A stretch of DNA of 64,000 nt from Ectothiorhodospira shaposhnikovii (GTDB taxonomy: Bacteria; Pseudomonadota; Gammaproteobacteria; Ectothiorhodospirales; Ectothiorhodospiraceae), in contig NZ_NRSM01000002.1 in the NCBI RefSeq assembly GCF_016584105.1, forward strand, positions 1 to 64,000, read 5' to 3'. The position numbers and the translations under genes were made by a program. The notes beneath the pieces are model-generated. The model was not told where the DNA came from and did no database searches. It saw only the letters and a program-made list of their open reading frames with translations. Position 1 is the stretch's first letter. Each line of letters starts with the position of its first letter. Below are positions 38,952 to 47,006 of the stretch, piece by piece.

Positions 38952-40315
38952 AGCCCGTGAACCTTGAGCTTCGCCCTGAGGGTATTGCGGGATATCCCCA
39001 GTTCCTCGGAGATCCGGCTGCGGTTACCCTCGAAGGCTTCCATCAGGCTGCGCAGGGTCAGGGCCTCGAACTCCTCCAGCAAGTGGCGCACCCGCCCCCC
39101 GGCCACCGCCCGCTTCACCAGTGACTCCAGTCCCCCCGCCTTGATGCCCTGGCTGGACGGGCACTCGCCCTCCGCCCCGACGGCAAAGGGGAACCCGGCG
39201 ATACTCCCGACCCGGGTGCGTACCGCCGCCTGGTAGACCAGATTCTTCAGTTCCCGCACGTTCCCCGGCCAGTGATAGCCCAGGGCGGCCGCCTCCGCTT
39301 CCTCGGAGACTTCGGTGATCTTGAGGCCCAGGCGCAGGTTGGCCTCCGCCACGAAGGCGCGCACCAGGGAGCGGATGTCATCGGGTCGCTCGCGCAGGGG
39401 TGGGATACTGATGGGGAACTGGGCCAGGCGATAGTACAGGTCGCGCCGGAACCGGCCAGCCTCCACCTCCGCCAGCAGGTTCCGGTTGGTGGCGGCGATG
39501 ATGCGCACATCCGCGGAACGGACGGACGCATCCCCCAGCCGGTGGAATTGTTTGTCCTCCAGAAAGCGCAGCAGCTTGGCCTGAAAGGTGGGCGACATGT
39601 CGCCGATCTCGTCCAGCAGCAAAGTGCCCCCTTGCGCCGCCTCGATCTTGCCGATGCCGTCACTGACGGCGTTGGTATAGGCCCCCCGGGCATGACCGAA
39701 CAGTTCCGCCTCCAGCAGGCCTTCGGGGATGGCGGTGCAGTTGATGGCCACGTAGGGGCCGCCGGCCCGGGCGGAGTGACGATGGATGCAGTAGGCGGAG
39801 ACCTCCTTCCCCACCCCGGTCTCGCCGGTAAGCAGCACGTTCAGGTCATTGGAGGCCGCCACCCCGAGCTGCTTGAAAACCTCCACCATCTTGGGAGACG
39901 AGCCGAGGATCGAGGGACAGTCCTCCCGGATGACCTCGTCCACATGGGTGCTCAGACTGCTGAGGCGGGCCCGCTGCAAGGCGGCCATCAACCGTTCATT
40001 ATCCAGGGGTTCGGGCAGTACATCCAGCGCCCCCATCCGGGTGGCCTGCACCACCTGTTCCGGCAGCAGGCAGTCCCCCACCAGGATCACGGACCGGTGA
40101 TTGCCGCTGTCATGCAGGGCCTGCAGCACCGGCAGCCGCGGGGCCTGGGCACCGCTTTCCCGCACCAGCAGCACCTCCGCGGACGCACCCACGGGATTGA
40201 CCGCCTCCTGCGCGGAACGATGTTCACAAGCCAGTCCCTGGGTCTTGAGAAGCCGCTCCACAGCCTTGCCTTGAACACTACCGTCCCAGCCGATCAGAAT
40301 GACGTTGCCGCTCAT
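38948..40315 (-). CDS. Sigma-54-type AAA+ regulator (Fis family) with degenerate receiver
   Basis: The 455 residues have an N-terminal receiver-like domain (1-112), an AAA+ domain with Walker A GETGVGK (164-170) and Walker B TLLLDEIGDM (231-240), and a C-terminal Fis HTH (GNRSRISEELGISRNTLRAKL). The receiver lacks the phospho-acceptor Asp (VLLVRES where VLLD is expected) and has Glu for the conserved Lys, so phosphorylation is unlikely. The sigma-54-contacting GAFTGA loop reads GAYTNA (211-216). GAGGAGAGAAG lies upstream of the ATG. Its 3' end overlaps the convergent CsoSCA-like gene by four bases. It lies downstream of the cytochrome cluster and may control it. Confidence 0.88.
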   Translation of the reverse strand: MSGNVILIGWDGSVQGKAVERLLKTQGLACEHRSAQEAVNPVGASAEVLLVRESGAQAPRLPVLQALHDSGNHRSVILVGDCLLPEQVVQATRMGALDVLPEPLDNERLMAALQRARLSSLSTHVDEVIREDCPSILGSSPKMVEVFKQLGVAASNDLNVLLTGETGVGKEVSAYCIHRHSARAGGPYVAINCTAIPEGLLEAELFGHARGAYTNAVSDGIGKIEAAQGGTLLLDEIGDMSPTFQAKLLRFLEDKQFHRLGDASVRSADVRIIAATNRNLLAEVEAGRFRRDLYYRLAQFPISIPPLRERPDDIRSLVRAFVAEANLRLGLKITEVSEEAEAAALGYHWPGNVRELKNLVYQAAVRTRVGSIAGFPFAVGAEGECPSSQGIKAGGLESLVKRAVAGGRVRHLLEEFEALTLRSLMEAFEGNRSRISEELGISRNTLRAKLKVHGL

Positions 40316-40403
40316 GGTATCCACTCTTCTCTCCTCGCCCCGGGTCGCATGCCGGCCGTTTTTCTCAAGGCGCCGGGTACATGGCCCGGCACTCTTTCGG
40401 CCT

Positions 40404-40417
40404 TTGATTATTGTCAA
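40404..40417. promoter_or_regulatory. FNR/Anr-like binding site
   Basis: The minus-strand sequence TTGACAATAATCAA matches the FNR box TTGAT-N4-ATCAA at 9 of 10 specified positions. It lies just downstream of the expected start point of the promoter above, which would suit repression, or activation of a further promoter closer to the gene. Confidence 0.5.
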
Positions 40418-40427
40418 ATGTGATGGA

Positions 40428-40456
40428 CATATAACCACAAATAAAATGACTGTCAA
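40428..40456 (-). promoter_or_regulatory. Sigma-70 promoter of the AAA+ regulator gene
   Basis: On the minus strand TTGACA (40456-40451) and TATATG (40433-40428) are separated by exactly 17 bases, in an AT-rich stretch about 115 bases before the regulator ATG. Confidence 0.7.
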
Positions 40457-40523
40457 GTTTCAGGGTCTTTATACCTGCCCGGGGTGCCACCTCTGGAAAC
40501 AGGACATCCCGAGGAAAATCCAC

Positions 40524-40558
40524 AAAAAACCCCTCCCTGAAATCATCATGGGGAGGGG
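40524..40558 (-). terminator. Rho-independent terminator of the multihaem operon
   Basis: On the minus strand the 8-bp stem CCCCTCCC/GGGAGGGG, with a 13-base loop, is followed by TTTTTT. It lies 60 bases after the stop of the decahaem lipoprotein gene. The remainder of the 303-bp gap 40316-40618 holds the regulator promoter and no gene. Confidence 0.88.
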
Positions 40559-40618
40559 TCGTAAGGACGAATACCCGTCATCATGCTCGGGGGGACAGTC
40601 AGTCCCCCGGATACCGCA

Positions 40619-43546
40619 TCACCGGGGCCGGATGTCGTGGACCTGACTGATGTCCGCGTCACCGCCGGGACCGTGACAGGTCAGGCAGTTTTCATTACCC
40701 GGATCCAGGTTGTTGATGGTGGCCGACATGGAACCGCCACGGGGCCGGATATGGTTCTCGAACCAGTCTGGATTGGTGTGGCAGGAGGTGCAGACCGAGG
40801 CGATCGGACTGAACTTCCGGTGCTGTTCCAGATCGTTCAATCCGTTGTCGGCACCGAAGGCCACCGCACCGGCATTGGTGAAGTTACCGGTCTCCCAGTC
40901 GAAGCTGCGATGGGTGGAACCGATCACGCCCGGGGCCAGCGGCAGCTTGTAGCTGTCGTTGACATGACAGGTGTTGCAGTTGGCAATACTGCCCGGGAAG
41001 CGATGGGCCCTATCCCACTGCCCATCGGGATCCCCCTGCGGGGCCGGACCGCCAAACACCAGGGCACGCAGCTGGATGCCGTCCGCCCCCATGTTGGCCC
41101 TGTGGATGTGATGGATCATGCGCTTGAAGTCCTTGGACTCCTCAAGCTTGCCATCGAACTGCCCCTCCACGCCCCGGCGCGCTGCATGGGAAACATCCGT
41201 GTTGTTGGGGTTGTGGCAATGGACGCACAGTTCGGGGTTGTTACGACGGTTGCCGCCATGCTTGGCAAAGCGGATATGGCAGGACCGGCAGGTCTCTTCC
41301 ACGTCCACCACCTGGCGCCGGGGTATCGGGACGGTATTGCCGATGCCAAAGGTGGTCACCCGATGCAGGGCATTGACGATGGGCGTGCGACTGTCATCCC
41401 AGACGCTATCCACCGCACCCAGGGCATCCAGCGGCACCACCTGATGCTGCACCGCAATGGAGCCGGTGCCGTTCTCAGGCATGGTGTCAATGATGGAGGA
41501 CACATCCAGGATCACCGTGTAATACCCGTTCGGCCCCGGCCCGCTGATGGCAATGTTGTTGCCCGCGCCGCTGCTCCAGCAATCGGCGCTGCAGGCATAG
41601 TCCGTGGTACGTCCCGGCCAGTTGTTGTTGATGTCGCTGGAGTGAGTGAAGTCGGCAAAGCCCTCCTCGCGCCAGCCCATGACGAAGCCAAGGGAGAAGG
41701 TGGCATTGTCACCGTGACGCAGATACACGCCCCTGGCGTCATCCCTAACACGCAGGCGGAAGGTCACGGACTCGGCGGCCGGATCCAGGGTGGCCGGCTC
41801 CAGTTCGATCCGGAGCTGATCCTGGCGAATACCGGCACGGGTGAAGCTTAGATGCGCCCGGGTCACGCGAACCCGGTTGTTGCCGCCCTGCTCGATCCCA
41901 CGCAACCCGATATTGGCGGCATCGCCGACGGGACTTTCGTTATGGCAGCCGCCGCAGGCCTGGCCGCTGACGAACAGGGAATTACCCAAGGCGCCGGCCA
42001 GGGTGCCGTCACCCTGCCATCCGGTATCCGGATTGAACCCGGTCCGGTGGCCGCTACGCCAGTCCCCCCTGGGTCCGGCGGTTGAGGCGCCAAAGCGCTG
42101 GGCCAACCGGGCCGGCAGGGTCTCGTCAGGATGAACGCCACCGGGCAGCGCCACGTCGGCATCGGAGAAGTTGTACCAGAACACGTTGTCGTGGCAGGCG
42201 GCACAGGCCTCGACGGTACGGGTTGGACCCCACCAGTTGTCGCCATCCGGGGTCACCCGAGCCAGTTTCTGCCGGGCCAGCACATCCTCGCCACCGGCGA
42301 TCAGCACCAGCTCGTCCCGGGTTTCCTGGCCCATGTGGCACTTCACGCAGTTGTCGATGCCGAAGGAGGCCTGACGGGGAATGGGGTTTCCGTTCGGCAG
42401 CACGCCGTGGGAGGCATAATTACCCACATGACCGATGTTCCCATTGTCATGCACGGCCTGAGGGAATCGCAGCTTGCTGAAGTCGTTGTTGCGGATGAAA
42501 TAGGGCACACCGGCACGCACGCTGGGCAGGGACTGCCCCCGGTGGATCTTGTGCACCATCTGCTTGAAGTCGATGCTGCGGCCGCTGACCGGGTCCACGC
42601 TGCCCGGGTTGTGGCAGGTGACGCAGTACTGGGGCTCCACCCGGTTGCCGCCATGCTTGCGCAGGGTGCCGTCGTGGCAGGTGTTGCAGCTGTCGAGGGA
42701 GATCATGTCCCGGGTGGCATCCACCCCATGGGTGGGCCGCTCTCCGGTGGCCGGGATGAAGTCATACCAGGCGTTGGCCACCAGGCCGCCGCCCAGCTGC
42801 ATGCCCACCCGGTGGGTCCAGTCGCTGTTGTATTCCACGGTGTAGGTCAGCGTGTTACCGCTGCCCTCGACGCGAACCCCCCGGGGCAGCGTGGTGCCAT
42901 CCGCCCAGGAGCAACGCAGCGCCTCGCCCAGCGTGGCGGCAGCCTGGCGACGATCGGAGAATTCATGGCTGTCATGGGAGCCATCCTCCACACAGCGCCA
43001 CAACTGGCCCACGTTGTTGCCGGTGATGGTCCGGCTGGCCTGATTCACATTGAGATTGTAGGTGTACCGATACTCGCCGTTACCCAGGTTCTCCAGGGTA
43101 CCGTTATTCTCGATATTTCCCTGAATGGCATTGCCGAACATGGGCGCCCCGGTGGGGTTGTTCCCGGATACCGCCAGCATCCAGCCCGAGTCAGCCACGG
43201 GCCGCTCCCGGGTGATGTAATTCACCCAGTCATAGCCCTGGCCATACCGGCTTCTGGGCGCCAGCTTGGCAAAGGTGAAACTGGCCGCGGACAGGTCCGT
43301 GATGGGGGCGCCCCGTCCATCCAGCAGGGTGAATTCCACCATCGGATGACCGTCATTATTGACCTGCGCACCGGTGATCCGCAGATCCGGGCCGGCGGCC
43401 GTGTCATCGGGCAGTGCCGGCAGACCGCCACCACCGCCGGTGGTGGTATCGTCAAAGCCGCTATCACTGGCCAGACAGCCCGTCAGCACCAGGGCCAGCA
43501 GCATGATCAGGCCCACATGCCTGCCGTTCCTCAAGACGGCATTCAT
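40619..43546 (-). CDS. OmcA/MtrC-family decahaem c-type cytochrome (outer-surface lipoprotein)
   Basis: The 975-residue protein has a signal peptide ending in the lipobox LTGC (Cys24) and exactly ten CxxCH motifs between residue 287 (CNTCH) and about 957 (CLTCH), arranged as two pentahaem halves. Beta-rich domains precede each half (ITGAQVNNDGHPMVEFTLLDGRG near the N-terminus), as in OmcA/MtrC. Such proteins pass electrons between a porin-cytochrome conduit and extracellular minerals or acceptors. An ATG at 43648 has a much better ribosome-binding site (GGAGG), but the 34 extra residues use AT-ended codons and would bury the signal peptide, so 43546 is preferred. It is last in its operon. Confidence 0.9.
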   Translation of the reverse strand: MNAVLRNGRHVGLIMLLALVLTGCLASDSGFDDTTTGGGGGLPALPDDTAAGPDLRITGAQVNNDGHPMVEFTLLDGRGAPITDLSAASFTFAKLAPRSRYGQGYDWVNYITRERPVADSGWMLAVSGNNPTGAPMFGNAIQGNIENNGTLENLGNGEYRYTYNLNVNQASRTITGNNVGQLWRCVEDGSHDSHEFSDRRQAAATLGEALRCSWADGTTLPRGVRVEGSGNTLTYTVEYNSDWTHRVGMQLGGGLVANAWYDFIPATGERPTHGVDATRDMISLDSCNTCHDGTLRKHGGNRVEPQYCVTCHNPGSVDPVSGRSIDFKQMVHKIHRGQSLPSVRAGVPYFIRNNDFSKLRFPQAVHDNGNIGHVGNYASHGVLPNGNPIPRQASFGIDNCVKCHMGQETRDELVLIAGGEDVLARQKLARVTPDGDNWWGPTRTVEACAACHDNVFWYNFSDADVALPGGVHPDETLPARLAQRFGASTAGPRGDWRSGHRTGFNPDTGWQGDGTLAGALGNSLFVSGQACGGCHNESPVGDAANIGLRGIEQGGNNRVRVTRAHLSFTRAGIRQDQLRIELEPATLDPAAESVTFRLRVRDDARGVYLRHGDNATFSLGFVMGWREEGFADFTHSSDINNNWPGRTTDYACSADCWSSGAGNNIAISGPGPNGYYTVILDVSSIIDTMPENGTGSIAVQHQVVPLDALGAVDSVWDDSRTPIVNALHRVTTFGIGNTVPIPRRQVVDVEETCRSCHIRFAKHGGNRRNNPELCVHCHNPNNTDVSHAARRGVEGQFDGKLEESKDFKRMIHHIHRANMGADGIQLRALVFGGPAPQGDPDGQWDRAHRFPGSIANCNTCHVNDSYKLPLAPGVIGSTHRSFDWETGNFTNAGAVAFGADNGLNDLEQHRKFSPIASVCTSCHTNPDWFENHIRPRGGSMSATINNLDPGNENCLTCHGPGGDADISQVHDIRPR

Positions 43547-43764
43547 GCAGCCATGATCCCGGCCCTGTCCCGGCTCACGGATGGTGACCAAGGGTGAAGA
43601 TCCCCCCCCGGTGAACTGATCCAATCTCGATCGTGTGATTCGTGCCATGCTCCCCACCTCCAGGTTGATTCGCCGTGGACGCTCGCAGCCATCCCGGCGG
43701 CAAACCGGGGATCGCTCATCCATATCGCCCAACCCATCGAATTAATTATTTTCAAATCAATACG

Positions 43765-45798
43765 CTAGAACCTATACCGCAATGTGCCGGCAATCAGGTG
43801 CGAGGTATAATCCGGGCTGTCCTGATCCAGCAGGATGAGGTTGCCGACACCGGTCACGCCCACGCCATCCAGACCCCAGTCCTTTTCCTGGTAACGCTCC
43901 ACCATGTATCGCAGACGAAAATCCAGGTTCTGACGCAGTCGGTAATCCCCATAGAGGCTGAACTGGGTCAGGCGTGACTCCAGGCTGGGATAGACACCGT
44001 TGCCCAGCTCGGATCTCACCCGTGCGCGGCCCGAGCTTTCGATGTGAATCAACTCGGTCCCCAGGGTCAGCTTGCCCGGGCGGACCACGTATTCGCCGCC
44101 CAGGCCCATGGTCAGGGAGTCCTCATCCCGCTGCGAACGCCAGAATTCGCCGCCGGGACGGGTCGGAGTCGGTGCCCGGAAGCCATCCTGATCCGCCTTG
44201 ATGTTCTCGTAGGCATAGAAGGCAAAGGCGGTCAGCCGATCGCTGGGCACATAGGAGACATCCATGGCCCAGATCTGGCGCTCGGCGGACTGCAGTCCCA
44301 GCTCCGAACGTGAATAGTCATCGTCGATCCATTGCACCCGAGGCGTGAACTGCAGCCGGCCATTGGCCTGGAAGGTGGCCAGCAGGGTGATGCTCTTGCG
44401 GTCACGATCCGCCAGGTAGTACTTGCGCAGGGTTTCCGGCGCGGTATCCCGCTCCCAGTTGGAGCCCCGCTGCTCGGCATACTGGAACTCGGCACTGAGG
44501 GTGGTGCGCGGAATTGCCCGGGTGCGAATGCCGGCCTTGTAGGCGGTTTCATCCGTGCGTTCCCGGTCATCGAAGGTCCGTTCCCGCTCGTCCCTGACCA
44601 CGCCCAGATTCAGGTAGGTACGATCCTGCATCCGGTAGCTGGCATCCACGTGATAGCGGTTCTGGGTGGAACTGACCGGGCGTGAAGACCAGGTCCGGCC
44701 ATTGTGTTCCACGTCATAGGCGGAAGTGCGGTTGTCACGGTCGTCATAGCGGTAACCCGCCCGCAGATTCAGTCGCTCATGGGGGCGGCCACTGGCCCGA
44801 AGATTCACCAGTGTGGTGTTGATCTGCCCGTCCAGGGATGACGGCAACCCCGCGAACTCCTCCACAAACCGCTCATCCTGGGTCATCCTGCCCAGGGCCA
44901 CATCGGCCCCGACCCGGGCAGTGCTTTCAGTGAAGGTGTAACCGATGGAGCCCGTGATTTGATGAAACTGATTGTCCGGCTCCAATGCCACCGTACGGCT
45001 TGGGGCGTTGTCCCAGTTGGCCACCGTGGCATCGGGAACATCCAGACTCTGGCCGTCCCGCTGGGAGAAGACGGAAAGGTGGTAGCCCAGCCGCCCCTGC
45101 AACTGTTCACCGTCGTAGGTGACATCGGCCTCGAAGCGCGTGGTCTCGTAATCCACCGGTACCGGTACCACGGCGGAGCGTTGCAACGCCCAGAAGTGGT
45201 CGTTGTTCACACCCCGGGCCATCAGGCCATCCTTGCGGTCGTAATGCACCGCCGTACTGGCCCGCCAGCGGGTATCCAGGTTGACCCGCCCCCCCACGCT
45301 CAGGCGCTCCCGATTGGCGCCAAGATCCACATCCCGCAGAAATTCATCGGCAGTCGCAGCCCCGCCACCGGCCGGCAGGCTCAGATTCCCCGAGCCGGTG
45401 CCCCGGTAAGGCGTACCCACGTCCCGGTACTGGTAGCTGGGCATTTGCTGGTAATACAGGAAAGTGCTGTAACGCCCCCGCTCGCCGGCATCCAGTTTCA
45501 GGCTGCGGGAATCCAGCCCGAGGTTGCGGCCTTCCAGCCGCCAGTAGCGGGTGGTGTCCGAATCATGGGGGTCAAGCCCCCGCAGCAGAAACCCCAGATC
45601 CAGAAACACTCCGGCCTGATCAACGCCGGTAAAGCGTCCCAGCCGGAAGGAGTCATCGCTCAGATAGCCGACACCGGCCCGGATCTCCTTTCTCACGATC
45701 TGACTTGATCCCTCCTGGGCGCTCAGGGTCAGCGGCGTGGCCAGACCCACGGCGCAGACCGTGGTGGTCGTCAAGAGTGATTTCGACATTCTGCTCAT
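43765..45798 (-). CDS. MtrB/PioB-family outer-membrane porin of a cytochrome conduit
   Basis: The 677-residue protein has a signal peptide (SLLTTTTVCAVGLATPLTLSA) and a long series of alternating amphipathic strands ending in TLRYRF, predicted as a large beta-barrel of about 26 strands. This family sheathes an MtrA/PioA decahaem cytochrome through the outer membrane. The N-terminal CxxC seen in Shewanella MtrB is absent. GAGGAGAG lies five bases before the ATG at 45798; the frame extends 18 codons upstream without a site. It lies between the MtrA-like fragment and the decahaem lipoprotein. Confidence 0.88.
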   Translation of the reverse strand: MSRMSKSLLTTTTVCAVGLATPLTLSAQEGSSQIVRKEIRAGVGYLSDDSFRLGRFTGVDQAGVFLDLGFLLRGLDPHDSDTTRYWRLEGRNLGLDSRSLKLDAGERGRYSTFLYYQQMPSYQYRDVGTPYRGTGSGNLSLPAGGGAATADEFLRDVDLGANRERLSVGGRVNLDTRWRASTAVHYDRKDGLMARGVNNDHFWALQRSAVVPVPVDYETTRFEADVTYDGEQLQGRLGYHLSVFSQRDGQSLDVPDATVANWDNAPSRTVALEPDNQFHQITGSIGYTFTESTARVGADVALGRMTQDERFVEEFAGLPSSLDGQINTTLVNLRASGRPHERLNLRAGYRYDDRDNRTSAYDVEHNGRTWSSRPVSSTQNRYHVDASYRMQDRTYLNLGVVRDERERTFDDRERTDETAYKAGIRTRAIPRTTLSAEFQYAEQRGSNWERDTAPETLRKYYLADRDRKSITLLATFQANGRLQFTPRVQWIDDDYSRSELGLQSAERQIWAMDVSYVPSDRLTAFAFYAYENIKADQDGFRAPTPTRPGGEFWRSQRDEDSLTMGLGGEYVVRPGKLTLGTELIHIESSGRARVRSELGNGVYPSLESRLTQFSLYGDYRLRQNLDFRLRYMVERYQEKDWGLDGVGVTGVGNLILLDQDSPDYTSHLIAGTLRYRF

Positions 45799-45848
45799 GA
45801 TTCTCTCCTCGCACCTCATCCACCGGCAGCCGCCGGTAGCGGTTGGCC

Positions 45849-46271
45849 TCATTCCTTGAACACGAAGCCACGGGGATGATTGGAACCGTGGATCTGGCTA
45901 TGGCAGTTCAGGCAACTGCGGCCCTGCACCCGGAAATCCATGCGCGCGCCGGTGAGTGCCACATCGGAGTGGGTGCCCAGATGACACTGCTGACACAGCA
46001 TGGGGGGACGGCTGACCAGCATCGGTCGATGGATGGAGCCATGGGGATCGTGACAGGTGATGCAGGCCTCGCGGGCCGGGTTGTGCTCCCACAGGAAGGG
46101 CCCCCGCTTTTCGGCGTGGCAGTTGTAGCAGGTCTCGTTCACCGTATGGCCGATCAGTTTCCGGGGGCCGGGGGTGCCATGGGGGTTATGGCAGTCGGTG
46201 CACTGCATGAGGCCTTCCGGCACCGGATGGTGGGAGGGCTTGTTGAAGTCCGCGCGACGATCCAGAAGCAC
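45849..46271 (-). CDS. 5'-truncated MtrA/DmsE-family cytochrome (five haem motifs, no signal peptide)
   Basis: The 140-residue frame starts with GTG and contains five CxxCH motifs (CTDCH, CYNCH, CITCH, CQQCH, CLNCH). It ends with CLNCHSQIHGSNHPRG, matching the C-terminal half of MtrA/DmsE decahaem proteins. MtrA-like sequence continues 13-14 codons upstream of the GTG (RCIKGKHSEANVG) to a TGA at 46316-46314, so the gene has lost its N-terminal half, including haems 1-5 and the export signal. No signal peptide is present, so without repair it could not be exported or receive haem. It may be a pseudogene. It precedes an intact mtrB-like gene. Confidence 0.75.
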   Translation of the reverse strand: MLLDRRADFNKPSHHPVPEGLMQCTDCHNPHGTPGPRKLIGHTVNETCYNCHAEKRGPFLWEHNPAREACITCHDPHGSIHRPMLVSRPPMLCQQCHLGTHSDVALTGARMDFRVQGRSCLNCHSQIHGSNHPRGFVFKE

Positions 46272-46351
46272 TCCGACATTCGCTTCAGAGTGCTTCCCTT
46301 TGATGCATCGCCATCAGGATGCACGAGAATCAACCCGCGCTGACAGCAGGA

Positions 46352-46813
46352 TCAAGGCTGGGCGGCCAGATACGCTTCCATGGTTTCCGCATCTACCGCA
46401 CGGACGGTGCTGCCCAACGGGCCGACACCGATCCGTGCCACATGATTGCCACTCTTTTCCTGTCCAGGCTTCAACACCCACAGACGCCCATCCTTCGCCT
46501 CCACCTGGAATCCGGGCCTGGCGGCCAGGTATTCCAATGCGGTATCCCGGTCCACGGCGCGCACCGTCATCCCCCGGGGACCCGCGCCGATCAGGGCCAC
46601 ATGCTCACCGCTTTTTTCCTGGCCCGGCTTGAGCACCCACAAACGACCGTCCGACTCCTCCACCCTGAATCCAGGACGATCAAAGGGGCCTTTCGTTTCG
46701 GCCTGTTGCGCCGGGGCCTGAGCGGTCGGGGACTTTTCGGGGGCGGTCTGGCAACCGGCAACGCCCAGCACCAGTACAAGGCCCGTCAGCAGGAGGGGAA
46801 ATTTTGGTTTCAT
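46352..46813 (-). CDS. Lipoprotein with two tandem ~50-residue repeats
   Basis: The 153-residue protein has a signal peptide with lipobox VAGC (Cys about 21), a Gln/Ala-rich linker and two near-copies of a unit at about 49-97 and 98-150. Each contains a D/KDGRLWVLKPGQEKSG core, H/VA.IG.GP.G.TVRAVD and a final helix EYLAARP/AYLAAQP. No family was recognised. GAGGA lies 9 bases before the ATG at 46813. It is first on the minus strand before the cytochrome genes and may share their transcript. Confidence 0.75.
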   Translation of the reverse strand: MKPKFPLLLTGLVLVLGVAGCQTAPEKSPTAQAPAQQAETKGPFDRPGFRVEESDGRLWVLKPGQEKSGEHVALIGAGPRGMTVRAVDRDTALEYLAARPGFQVEAKDGRLWVLKPGQEKSGNHVARIGVGPLGSTVRAVDAETMEAYLAAQP

Positions 46814-47006
46814 GGCAATCATTCCTCAATGTCAACAATAGTCAGGATGAAATTCGATGAGCAAAACGCGTCCATGCTATGCACCCACGATGACAGTTTG
46901 CTGACAAGGCCATGACCCAGAGGAAGTTCACAAGCCTGTCACGCCCGCATGGTATTCACGGAGAAATGCGTGGAAATGGCCACGCGCGATACAGGTTCTC
47001 CACCCC
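46814..47006. promoter_or_regulatory. Divergent promoter region, repeat lipoprotein / pyruvate-kinase-like gene
   Basis: This AT-richer gap separates the two divergent genes. No sigma-54 -24/-12 element with correct spacing was seen, although a sigma-54-type regulator gene ends the neighbouring cluster. Confidence 0.35.

Noticed and set aside
42131-43597. 488-codon plus-strand frame
   Set aside because: Antisense to the decahaem cytochrome gene; its regular pattern comes from the complement of the haem-binding and Gly-rich segments.
43547-43648. Upstream start (43648) for the decahaem lipoprotein with a strong GGAGG site
   Set aside because: It would place 34 residues with atypical codons before the signal peptide and lipobox. 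It may instead be an untranslated or leader-peptide region; kept as an alternative only.
46814-47006. Possible sigma-54 -24/-12 element (GG...CTTGT) before the cytochrome cluster
   Set aside because: The GG-to-GC spacing is off by one and the GC is GT, so it does not meet the consensus.
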